Shown one piece after another: positions 7,762-15,803 of a DNA stretch of 35,942 nt. How positions within the stretch are numbered: the first letter of the stretch is position 1; each line of letters opens with the position of its first letter. The stretch comes from Raineya sp. (lineage in GTDB: Bacteria; Bacteroidota; Bacteroidia; Cytophagales; Thermonemataceae): positions 1 to 35,942 of the forward strand of contig JANWZC010000003.1 of NCBI GenBank assembly GCA_025054975.1, given 5' to 3'. The position numbers and the translations under genes were made by a program. A model generated the notes under the pieces. That model saw only the letters and a program-made list of their open reading frames with translations. It made no database searches and was not told the DNA's origin.

Positions 7762-9936
7762 CTAAATCCTTATTCCTATAATCATCATATCGTCTCTTTG
7801 CTCTGTGCCTTCCATGTATTTATTGATGATTTCTGCAATGATTTTTTCCTGTTGTGAGCAAGGCATCGGAGCAATTTTTTCAAAAAGTTTTCTAAGTTTT
7901 TCTTCTGAAAACTTTTTTCTGTTTAGGTCGTTTTGGTCAGCATAACCGTCGGAAAAGAGATAAATCATACTATTTGGAGGAATTTGGAGAATATGATTTT
8001 CAAAATGAATATTCTCATTTTGGTCACCGCCAATAGAACGTCTTTGTCCTTTTATTTCAAGTATTTCTTTGGTAAGGCTGTTGAAAACAACCAAAGGTCT
8101 TTTAGCCCCTGCAAAAGTAACGTGTTGGTTTTCATCTATACTTATCAAGGCTATGTCCATTCCGTCTCGGTTACCTGTTTCGTCTTGGGCGAGAGCGTGT
8201 TTGACTTCTTGGTGCATTTTTTCTAAAATATCAGCAGGATTGGTAATGTGATAGACATGGACGATGCGGTCAAGAATACTGTAAGCAAGCATGGTCATCA
8301 TAGCCCCCGAAACACCGTGTCCTGTGCAATCTATGGCGGCAATAATTTTATACTTATCTTCTTTATCTATCCAATAGAAATCCCCTGAAACTACATCTTT
8401 GGGCTGATAGAATACAAAAGCATCTTTCAAGAATAGTTGAATCCGACTACGATAAGGCAGAATAGTATTTTGAATAAGTCTTGCGGCTCTGATACTTGCC
8501 TGAATCTGCTCGTTCTTGAATATAAGTTGTTTATTTTTCTCCTCAATCGCATCTCTTTGAGCGGCAATTTCTTCCTTTTGTTGTTCAAGAATAACATTTT
8601 TGCGTGAGATATCATCATTGGCGGCGGCGAGTTCTTCGGCTTGTTGTTTAAGCAACTGATTGGTGCGTTGTTTTTCTCTGTTATTTTTATAGAGAATAAC
8701 AGCCAGCGTTCCTACAAGAGCTAAAACTGCAACAGAAGCAAGTAGGAATATGTTTTTTCTTTCATTTTCAGAGTCTTTCAAAGCATTTTCTTTGCGTAGG
8801 AGTTCATTTTCAGCTTCTTTTTTATCGCTTTCATAGATTTCTCGCATTTTGGCAATCGCTTTCGCCTGATTTTCTGTAAATAAGCTATCTTTCAAGCCTT
8901 TGAATTGTTTGTGATAGTAAAGAGCTTCTTTGTAATTACCTTGCAATTCGTAATATTGAACTAATCCGTCATATACCTTGCTAATTTCATTTCTGGCTCC
9001 TGTTTCTTGCAACAAGCTCAAACCTTTTTTCAGATTATCATAGGCTTCGCCAAAATTTTGCAGGCGTGCTAATGCATTACCTTTACTTGCATACAACAAG
9101 CCTAATAAGATTTTATCATTGATTTTTTCGGCAATAGGTAAGGCTTTGTTGTAAGAGGCTAAGGCCTGAGTATAGTCTTGGGCATCTAAATAGACATCTC
9201 CTAAATTGAGGTCGGTAATAAGCACTCCACGAGGATTGCCAATTTTTTCAAAAATTTCAGCCGCTTTGCTAAAAACTTCTATGGCTTTGGTCGTTTTTTT
9301 CTGGCGTTTGTAGATATTGCCCATATTGTTGTAATTGTTGGCTAAATCTACAAGTAGGTTGATTTTCTCGCAGATTTGAGCACTTTTCTGGTAATATTTC
9401 AAAGCCTCGTCCAAATTTTCTTGATTGAGATACACATTACCTATGTTAAGCAAACTTTTAGCAATACCTTTATCATCTTTAATTTCTTCACGCAATTTGA
9501 GCGTTTTGAGGTGAAATTTCATAGCTTTTTCATAATCTCCCATATCATTATACACCAAACCAATGTTATTTTCACAGCTTGCGATTCCGTCAATGTTATT
9601 GATACTTGCATATTCTTGCAAACCCTGCTCGTAATAGGTGATAGCTTCTTTCAATGCACCCTGCATGTATTGAGTATTTCCCAAAGTTTTGTAACTTAAC
9701 CCTTTCCCCTTGATATAATCCAACTTTTCAGCAAGTTTTAGGGCTTCTACGGCAATTTCGTAGCCTTGTTTGGGGTTTATTCCCATTGTCATAGTAGCAA
9801 CTTCATTAAGTTTAAGAACTTTATTGGTGTCTTCGGGCATTTTTTGAGCAACCAAAAGCAAACTATCAATTTTGGCAATTTGTGCCTGAACTTCCCCTAA
9901 TAACACAATAAACAGACAAAAAAATATTCTCATCAT
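7762..9936 (-). CDS. Membrane-anchored TPR sensor with cytoplasmic SpoIIE-type PP2C phosphatase domain
   Basis: This 724-residue protein has a signal sequence (1-19), a periplasmic array of about seven tetratricopeptide repeats (roughly 40-350, repeated N-x-G-N-x-Y and A-x-x-Y/F pattern), one transmembrane helix (about 395-416), a coiled coil (about 420-490) and a C-terminal PP2C domain of the SpoIIE/RsbU class (about 505-724). Phosphatase landmarks include VSGDFYW (516-522), DCTGHGVSGA (536-545), FSDGYADQ and RDDMMIIG near the end; the aspartates should bind two metal ions. Family members dephosphorylate anti-sigma-factor antagonists or related Ser/Thr phosphoproteins. No STAS or RsbW-like partner is nearby, so the substrate is unknown. 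It diverges from the PAS protein at 10191 across a 254-base spacer. Confidence 0.88.
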   Translation of the reverse strand: MMRIFFCLFIVLLGEVQAQIAKIDSLLLVAQKMPEDTNKVLKLNEVATMTMGINPKQGYEIAVEALKLAEKLDYIKGKGLSYKTLGNTQYMQGALKEAITYYEQGLQEYASINNIDGIASCENNIGLVYNDMGDYEKAMKFHLKTLKLREEIKDDKGIAKSLLNIGNVYLNQENLDEALKYYQKSAQICEKINLLVDLANNYNNMGNIYKRQKKTTKAIEVFSKAAEIFEKIGNPRGVLITDLNLGDVYLDAQDYTQALASYNKALPIAEKINDKILLGLLYASKGNALARLQNFGEAYDNLKKGLSLLQETGARNEISKVYDGLVQYYELQGNYKEALYYHKQFKGLKDSLFTENQAKAIAKMREIYESDKKEAENELLRKENALKDSENERKNIFLLASVAVLALVGTLAVILYKNNREKQRTNQLLKQQAEELAAANDDISRKNVILEQQKEEIAAQRDAIEEKNKQLIFKNEQIQASIRAARLIQNTILPYRSRIQLFLKDAFVFYQPKDVVSGDFYWIDKEDKYKIIAAIDCTGHGVSGAMMTMLAYSILDRIVHVYHITNPADILEKMHQEVKHALAQDETGNRDGMDIALISIDENQHVTFAGAKRPLVVFNSLTKEILEIKGQRRSIGGDQNENIHFENHILQIPPNSMIYLFSDGYADQNDLNRKKFSEEKLRKLFEKIAPMPCSQQEKIIAEIINKYMEGTEQRDDMMIIGIRI

Positions 9937-10190
9937 AATTGAAAAATTTTAGGTTATAGTATCAAATGATTATAGTGAAATAGACAATGAGTTTAGGCTT
10001 TTGCGTCATGTGTAAAGCAATGGTAGGCAAACTGCTTCCATTATCTTGAAACAAAAATGCAGAACTTGTCTAGTATTGTTAAGTTTGCATAACATATTGT
10101 ACTACAATCTCTTGTAGTGGCTATTTAGATATTTGCAAAATTAGGAAAAAATTAGGAGATTTGTGTCATAGAATTACCAAATCTTATAGA

Positions 10191-11129
10191 ATGAAAGAAA
10201 ATTCACTTATATCTATTCAGCAGTACGTCAAATTTATCAATCAAGTACTAGATTATATGCAAGAAGCTATTTGCTTGATTGATAAAGAGTGGAAAATATT
10301 GAAATATAACCAAAGTTTTTTAAGTAAATTTCCTAATACCCAAGAATTTTCCAACTTTTGGGAAATTTGTGATAAAGATAAAATGCCTGAAAATTATTCA
10401 AGAGCCTTACACAAGGCTATGAAAAACAATGAGTTACAAAATGACAATTTTTTCTGCCCAGATAATCAAAAATGGTTTCATTACACCATATATCCTTTTG
10501 AATTAGGCATAGTTCTTATTTTAAGAGACATTACCGAAACCAAAGAAAAAGAAGAAACACTCAAAACCTCGCAATACCTTTTGAAAGCTATCTTAGATAG
10601 TACCACAGATAGCAATTTTTTAGTTAGCAGAACAGGAGAAATTCTATGTTTCAACAAAGCTGCCAAAGAAAATATCAAAAAACTTTTTGGTAAAGAGATT
10701 ACCGAAGGGCAAAACTTTTTTCAAGAATATTCGCTTCCTACTACAAAAGAAATCCTCAGACAAAACTTTATAGATGCTCTCAATGGCAATCCCGTAGAAA
10801 CCGAACGTTTGCTTTCTTTTCCCAACGGTGAACAAATTTGGGTACATTTACGTATCTTTCCTGTTTTTGATGAAAAAGGTGAAGTCTGGGCGATTGCTTT
10901 GAATTACACTAATATTCAAGAGTTAAAGAGCCAATATCAAAAATTAGAAGAAATTGCTCGTTTGCAGTCGCATAGTATCCGCAGACCTCTTTCCTCTATT
11001 TTGGGACTAATAGATATTTTAGATTTGGAAGGAGTAAGTACAGAGAATAAACAAATTATTCAACTTCTAAAATTATCTGCCCAAGAATTAGATAATGTTA
11101 TTCACGAAATTATTTATAAAACATATTAA
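10191..11129 (+). CDS. Two-PAS-domain protein ending in an orphan HisKA-like phospho-acceptor domain
   Basis: Read from the ATG at 10191 (312 residues), the protein has no signal peptide or membrane segment. PAS 1 spans about 15-120 (MQEAICLIDKEWKILKYNQSF) and PAS 2 about 130-245 (ILDSTTDSNFLVSRTGEILCFNKAA). The end is a helical HisKA-like region with SHSIRRPLSSILGLIDIL, where H261 occupies the position of the phosphorylated histidine of sensor kinases. The protein stops 51 residues later, so the HATPase_c catalytic domain is absent. The stop is clean and is followed by the convergent gene after six bases, so this is not an obvious truncation. It may dimerise with, or be phosphorylated by, another kinase (inference). 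A TTG start at 10161 with an AGGAG before it is possible but less likely in this phylum. Confidence 0.75.
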   Translation: MKENSLISIQQYVKFINQVLDYMQEAICLIDKEWKILKYNQSFLSKFPNTQEFSNFWEICDKDKMPENYSRALHKAMKNNELQNDNFFCPDNQKWFHYTIYPFELGIVLILRDITETKEKEETLKTSQYLLKAILDSTTDSNFLVSRTGEILCFNKAAKENIKKLFGKEITEGQNFFQEYSLPTTKEILRQNFIDALNGNPVETERLLSFPNGEQIWVHLRIFPVFDEKGEVWAIALNYTNIQELKSQYQKLEEIARLQSHSIRRPLSSILGLIDILDLEGVSTENKQIIQLLKLSAQELDNVIHEIIYKTY

Positions 11130-11135
11130 TGCAAA

Positions 11136-12008
11136 TTACACAAATCTATCTACAATACGTTCAATAGCAGGTAAGTACGATTTACCAAATAAGTTCAAAT
11201 GCACAAATAACGGATATAAATTGTAGATACTCGCTCGTTCTACAAAATCCTTTTGCAGAGGAAAATGGTAGTTGTAAGAATCATAAAAATCTGCCTCAAA
11301 ACCACCAAATAATTGCGTAAAAGCAATTTCAGCTTCTCGTAAGCCGTAGTAAATTGCAGGATCTATTACTACTGCATAGCCTTTGTTATGCGTAATGACA
11401 TTGCCACTCCACAAATCCCCGTGTAAAAGTGCTGGTTTTTCGTTAGGGAGTAAATTAGGTAGCTTTTCATATAATTTATTCAACTTTTCCAGGAAAGATT
11501 TTTCAATCAATCTGTTGTAAAATGCCAATCCTGCCTGCACTTTCAACCTCTGCTCAATAAAAAATTCTATTCCATTGCGAGTAGGTGTATTAGTTTGTCG
11601 CAATGCACCAATATAATTGTCGTATTCCAAACCAAAAAAATCACTTGTATTTTGGTGTAATTCAGCTAAATGCCTACCTAAATCTTTCCAAAAAGTTTTA
11701 TTCGGATATCCCTCCAAGTATTCCAAAAGTAAATAGTTTTTGCCTTGTACCCTGCCCGAAGCAATAACTTGAGGCGTTGGAATACCACAAGAAGCAAGTT
11801 TCTGCAAACCTTTGATTTCTATTTCAAAGGTATCGTCAGGGGTATTTTCATTCCATTTGATAAAAAAAGTACCTCTGTCAGTAGCTACTTTTGCCGCATT
11901 ATTGATACACCCACCCGAAACTGCCTGAAAATGCTCTAATACAGGTAACTTCCCGAAACTTTGTACAAAAACAGCTTCTAAAAAATCATTAGGTTCAAAG
12001 CCAAACAT
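11136..12008 (-). CDS. Fructosamine kinase family protein
   Basis: A 290-residue member of the fructosamine-3-kinase/YniA family, which has an aminoglycoside-phosphotransferase-like fold and phosphorylates ketosamines on glycated proteins or small amines so that they decompose. Visible landmarks are the nucleotide-binding lysine in FFIKWN (K51), the catalytic loop HGDLWSGN (196-203, D198 as base) and the metal-binding VIDPA (D216). Length is normal. The substrate in bacteria is often unproven. Its ATG at 12008 lies five bases from a 7-bp repeat array, and the gene diverges from asnB over a 282-base spacer carrying two such arrays. It converges on the PAS gene with six bases between the stops. 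Confidence 0.9.
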   Translation of the reverse strand: MFGFEPNDFLEAVFVQSFGKLPVLEHFQAVSGGCINNAAKVATDRGTFFIKWNENTPDDTFEIEIKGLQKLASCGIPTPQVIASGRVQGKNYLLLEYLEGYPNKTFWKDLGRHLAELHQNTSDFFGLEYDNYIGALRQTNTPTRNGIEFFIEQRLKVQAGLAFYNRLIEKSFLEKLNKLYEKLPNLLPNEKPALLHGDLWSGNVITHNKGYAVVIDPAIYYGLREAEIAFTQLFGGFEADFYDSYNYHFPLQKDFVERASIYNLYPLFVHLNLFGKSYLPAIERIVDRFV

Positions 12009-12013
12009 GTTGG

Positions 12014-12048
12014 TAGTTAGTAGTTAGTACAGAGTACAGAGTATTGAG
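12014..12048. repeat. Heptamer tandem array (five units) directly before the fructosamine kinase gene
   Basis: Plus-strand units: TAGTTAG, TAGTTAG, TACAGAG, TACAGAG, TATTGAG. The array ends five bases upstream of the ATG at 12008. The 21 bases nearest the gene equal those of the nuoE array at 3818-3838, and the following GG is also shared. On the gene's sense strand the units read CTAACTA and CTCTGTA. Confidence 0.9.
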
Positions 12049-12052
12049 TACT

Positions 12053-12076
12053 TGCCCTGAGCGAAGCCGAAGGGCA
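12053..12076. repeat. REP-like palindrome adjoining the heptamer array
   Basis: TGCCCT (12053-12058) pairs with AGGGCA (12071-12076) around a GC-rich centre containing GCGAAGC. On the minus strand it reads CTTCGGCTTCGCTCAGGG, sharing CTTCGCTCAG with the repeat at 5851-5883. It sits directly beyond the heptamers, in the shared upstream region of two divergent genes. Confidence 0.55.
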
Positions 12077-12252
12077 GAGTATTGATACAAAATGCAAAGT
12101 AAATATGCTTCAAGATAACCAAAAGTGTAAAAAAAAGTTTATGATTTTTCAAATTTATTTCAAAAAGCTATCTTGCAAAACAAAAACATTCAAAATATCA
12201 ATACTCACTACTTGCCCTAATTTTCCCAAAGGGTTATAATCAAATACTAAAA

Positions 12253-12287
12253 TACTCATTACTCATAACTCATTACTAACTACTATC
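12253..12287. repeat. Heptamer tandem array (five units) directly before asnB
   Basis: Units on the asnB sense strand: TACTCAT, TACTCAT, AACTCAT, TACTAAC, TACTATC. The last unit ends three bases before the asnB ATG. TACTAACTACTA is shared, in the same orientation relative to the gene, with the arrays before nuoE and the fructosamine kinase gene. Confidence 0.85.
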
Positions 12288-12290
12288 CCA

Positions 12291-14198
12291 ATGTGTGGCA
12301 TAACAGGACTTTTAGCTTTCAACGAAGTAGGACGTTTCTCAATGATAAACTTACAAAATGCAACTGATGTACTTTCTCAGCGAGGTCCCGACTGGGGAGA
12401 TACTTATCTTGCTTATTGGGCAGGATTAGGGCATCGCAGACTCTCTATTATTGATACTTCTCCAAGCGGCAATCAACCTATTTCTGACCATACAGGTAGA
12501 TACACGATTGTATTCAATGGTGAAATCTATAATTATCAAAGTTTACGTCAGCAACTTGCTGAAAAAGGTATTCTCTTTCGTACCCAAAGCGATACAGAAG
12601 TGTTACTCTATGCCTACATTGTTTGGGGAACTTACGCTTTGGAACTTTTGCACGGCTTTTTTGCTTTTGCAATTTACGATAAAGACGAAAACTCTCTATT
12701 TTTGGCTCGCGACCGCTATGGTGTCAAGCCCCTACTCTACTATCTTGACGAAGACCGCTTCCTATTTGCCTCCGAAATGAAATCCCTTCTTCAATACGGC
12801 ATTGAAAAAAAACTTAATCTTGTAGCTTTGAGGCATTACTTACATCTCAATTACATTCCCGCACCACACACTATTTTTGAAAATATTTACAAACTTTTGC
12901 CTGGACATTTCGCCAAAGTTCAACGTGGTAAAATGGAAATTCAATGTTATTATCAAATTCCCAAAAATTATGAGGAATACCCCTCCCAACTTTCATATCA
13001 AGAGCAACAAATTCGCCTCAAACAACTACTTACTTCCTCCATTCGTAAGCGTTTGGTAGCAGATGTGCCTGTGGGAGCGTTTTTGAGCGGTGGTGTGGAT
13101 TCTTCAATAGCAGTAGCTTTGGCTTCACAAGAAGTTGAAAATCTGCAAACATTTTCTATTGGTTACTATGAAAATCGTTTTTTTGATGAAACCCACTATG
13201 CCGAAATAGTTGCCAAACATTTTCGCACTAAACATACTACTTTCAAACTTTCCAACAAAGACCTTTTAGACCACTTGGAAAGCATGCTCAATTACTTAGA
13301 TGAGCCTTTTGCTGATTCTTCGGCGTTGCCTGTGTTTATTTTGAGCAAATTTGTCAAACAGCATGTCAAAGTGGCTATTTCAGGCGATGGAGCAGATGAA
13401 ATGTGGGGTGGTTACAACAAACATTTTGCCGAATATCAAATCCGCAAGGGAGGGCTTTTGGCGAATTTAGTAACTATTTTACTTCCTTTATGGAAACAAT
13501 TTCCTCAATCTCGGAACAATTTTTGGAGCAACAAATTCAGGCAATTGGTTCGTTTTGCTGAAGGAAGCCAACTTTCAGCACAAGAACGTTATTGGCTTTG
13601 GGCAGGCTTTTGCAAGAACGATGAAGTAGAAAAACTTTTACACCTAAATTTGCGTACGCAGGCTCAAAACGAATACCAAAACGATAAAATGCAAATCTTA
13701 CAACATCTTCAAAAAAATGACGTAGAAGGCTTAAATGAAGTTTTTTATACGGATATGCAGTTAGTTTTGCCTAATGATATGCTCACGAAAGTAGATTTAA
13801 TGTCAATGGCAAACGGCTTAGAACTGCGAGAACCTTTTTTAGACCACGAATTGGTAAGTTTTGTATTTTCTTTGCCTGTAAGTTCAAAAATCAATCAAAA
13901 TATTCGCAAGCGACTCTTGCAAGATACTTTCCGAGAAATTTTGCCCGCTGAAATTTACAAGCGTCCTAAACATGGTTTTGAAGTACCTCTTTTAGATTGG
14001 CTTCGCACCGACTTGCGTTCTATGCTTGAAAATGAACTTCTGCAAGATAGATTTGTAGAAGAGCAAGGAATTTTTGATGTGGTAGAAGTCAAAAAACTTA
14101 AAAATCAGCTATTTTCCAATAATCCACAAGATAGCCATGCTCGTATTTGGGGACTTTTAGTATTTCAGCATTGGTGGAAAAGACTGATAAGAAAGTAA
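12291..14198 (+). CDS. asnB: Glutamine-hydrolysing asparagine synthetase B
   Basis: The enzyme makes asparagine from aspartate, ATP and glutamine-derived ammonia, or amidates a related carboxylate. C2 (MCGITG) is the N-terminal glutaminase nucleophile; the class II amidotransferase domain fills about 2-190, with RGPD at 31-34 and FNGEIYN at 75-81. The synthetase domain has the PP-loop SGGVDSS (266-272) and GDGADEMWGGY near 364. Length is 635 residues, typical of the long AsnB form. The C-terminal HARIWGLLVFQHWW resembles AsnB paralogues found in polysaccharide gene clusters, so a role in amidating a surface sugar is an alternative. The start is fixed by the required Met-Cys, and the heptamer array ends three bases before it. 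Confidence 0.93.
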   Translation: MCGITGLLAFNEVGRFSMINLQNATDVLSQRGPDWGDTYLAYWAGLGHRRLSIIDTSPSGNQPISDHTGRYTIVFNGEIYNYQSLRQQLAEKGILFRTQSDTEVLLYAYIVWGTYALELLHGFFAFAIYDKDENSLFLARDRYGVKPLLYYLDEDRFLFASEMKSLLQYGIEKKLNLVALRHYLHLNYIPAPHTIFENIYKLLPGHFAKVQRGKMEIQCYYQIPKNYEEYPSQLSYQEQQIRLKQLLTSSIRKRLVADVPVGAFLSGGVDSSIAVALASQEVENLQTFSIGYYENRFFDETHYAEIVAKHFRTKHTTFKLSNKDLLDHLESMLNYLDEPFADSSALPVFILSKFVKQHVKVAISGDGADEMWGGYNKHFAEYQIRKGGLLANLVTILLPLWKQFPQSRNNFWSNKFRQLVRFAEGSQLSAQERYWLWAGFCKNDEVEKLLHLNLRTQAQNEYQNDKMQILQHLQKNDVEGLNEVFYTDMQLVLPNDMLTKVDLMSMANGLELREPFLDHELVSFVFSLPVSSKINQNIRKRLLQDTFREILPAEIYKRPKHGFEVPLLDWLRTDLRSMLENELLQDRFVEEQGIFDVVEVKKLKNQLFSNNPQDSHARIWGLLVFQHWWKRLIRK

Positions 14199-14249
14199 TT
14201 TCCAAGCAAAATTTTTGTATTTTTGTTTGAAATTACTTTGGGTTAAGCT

Positions 14250-15803
14250 ATGCAATCTTTACCCCTACTACCCATAGGACAACAAGAATTCAGCGAAATT
14301 CGTCAGACTAAACGTTTATACGTTGATAAGACCGATTTTATTTATCGCCTTGTAACGCATAGCAGTTACTTTTTCTTTCTTTCACGTCCTCGTAGATTTG
14401 GTAAAAGTTTGCTTATCAACACGCTTAAAGAACTTTTTTTGGGCAAGAAAGAACTCTTTGAAGGACTCTTTATCTATGATAAAATTCAATGGCAAACTTT
14501 TCCTGTCATTCATTTGGATTTCAGTAAGTTACCTTTTCGCAAAGAAGGACTTGAAAAAGCCCTTGCCACCAGAATGAAAATGATTGCTGACAATCATCAA
14601 GTAAAACTCTCTGCTGAAAGTATAGGAGCATTGTTTGAAGAACTTATCCAAAAACTTTCTGAGAAATATCAACAAAAAGTCGTTATTCTCATTGACGAGT
14701 ACGATAAGCCTATCACTGATGTTTTAGAAATAGGCAACAACCAACAAGCCCACGAAAACAGAGATATCCTAAGAAATTTTTACAGCATTGTCAAGGGCAG
14801 TTCCACCTACATTCGCTTTTTCTTTCTCACAGGTATCACACGTTTCACCAAAGTCTCTCTTTTCTCCGAACTCAATAATTTGGTAGATATTTCTTTTCAC
14901 AAAGATTTTCATAACTTGCTCGGATACACCCAAGATGAAATCGTACAATATTTTCAACCTTACCTGCAACTATTTGCCCTTGAAAATAACTGCTCAATCC
15001 AAGAAGCCCTTGAAAAAATAAAATTCTGGTACAATGGCTATTCGTGGAATGGTAAAGATAAAGTCTATAACCCATTCTCAGTGCTTTGTTGTTTAGAAGA
15101 AAGGGCTATCAAAAATTATTGGTTTGAAAGTGGCACACCGAAAATGTTAGTTAATTTGTTGTATAAACAAGGCATCTATGATTTGCGAGACGTAAAAGCT
15201 AATTTCAGTCTTATCAATAATTTTGATATTGATAACCTTAATGCCGAAACCTTACTTTTTCAGACAGGCTACCTGACCATTACAAGCATTGATGAATTTG
15301 ATGATTATGTCCTCAATTATCCCAACAAAGAAGTAGAACTTTCCCTCACACAACATCTTTTAGGGGCTTATGCCTATCAAATGAAACACGCTACTACTGC
15401 CAATCAAATTGCCAAAGCCATTCGTAATCACGACCTTAACCTTTTGGTGGAAACTATCAATATCCTGTTTGCTGATATACCTGCTGAAATCTTTCTTGCC
15501 AAAAAAGAAGCCTATTATCATTCCGTTTTATTTCTGGCTCTCAAGCTTGCTGGTTTTCACGTACAAGCAGAAGTCAGAACCTCCAAAGGTAGAATTGACG
15601 CTATCCTGCAATACGATAACCGAACCTATTTATTTGAATTCAAACTTGACCAAAATGCTCAAATCGCTCTCCAACAGATTGAGCAAAAAGAATATTTCAA
15701 AAAATACCTTCAACAGCCTAATCAACACAAAATTTACTTGGTGGCTATCAATTTCAGTAGTGAAAAAAAGGAAATTACAGATTTTTCTATTCAGAGCTAT
15801 TGA
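14250..15803 (+). CDS. AAA-ATPase-like protein with C-terminal PD-(D/E)XK nuclease domain (DUF1703 type)
   Basis: This 517-residue protein belongs to a family abundant in Bacteroidota: an N-terminal AAA-ATPase_like domain fused to a PD-(D/E)XK (PDDEXK_9/DUF1703) domain. Visible features are the family-typical [12 protein letters not shown] (24-35), a variant Walker [12 protein letters not shown] (45-55), Walker [10 protein letters not shown] (144-152), [17 protein letters not shown] as sensor-1 region, and the nuclease core D450 followed by E463-F-K465 near the C terminus. All predicted nuclease residues are present. Function is unestablished for the family; genome defence or mobile-DNA roles have been proposed. 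It lies 51 bases after asnB, and a TATTTTTG box at 14218-14225 could give it its own promoter. Its last 17 bases overlap the end of gyrA on the opposite strand. Confidence 0.88.
   Translation: MQSLPLLPIGQQEFSEIRQTKRLYVDKTDFIYRLVTHSSYFFFLSRPRRFGKSLLINTLKELFLGKKELFEGLFIYDKIQWQTFPVIHLDFSKLPFRKEGLEKALATRMKMIADNHQVKLSAESIGALFEELIQKLSEKYQQKVVILIDEYDKPITDVLEIGNNQQAHENRDILRNFYSIVKGSSTYIRFFFLTGITRFTKVSLFSELNNLVDISFHKDFHNLLGYTQDEIVQYFQPYLQLFALENNCSIQEALEKIKFWYNGYSWNGKDKVYNPFSVLCCLEERAIKNYWFESGTPKMLVNLLYKQGIYDLRDVKANFSLINNFDIDNLNAETLLFQTGYLTITSIDEFDDYVLNYPNKEVELSLTQHLLGAYAYQMKHATTANQIAKAIRNHDLNLLVETINILFADIPAEIFLAKKEAYYHSVLFLALKLAGFHVQAEVRTSKGRIDAILQYDNRTYLFEFKLDQNAQIALQQIEQKEYFKKYLQQPNQHKIYLVAINFSSEKKEITDFSIQSY

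Noticed and set aside
10161-10190. TTG start for the PAS protein preceded by AGGAG
   Set aside because: The added ten residues are not part of a recognisable domain, and Bacteroidota rarely rely on Shine-Dalgarno sites; the ATG at 10191 is preferred.
15787-15803. Frameshift at the end of the AAA-nuclease gene
   Set aside because: Both overlapping stops are clean and both proteins reach full family length.
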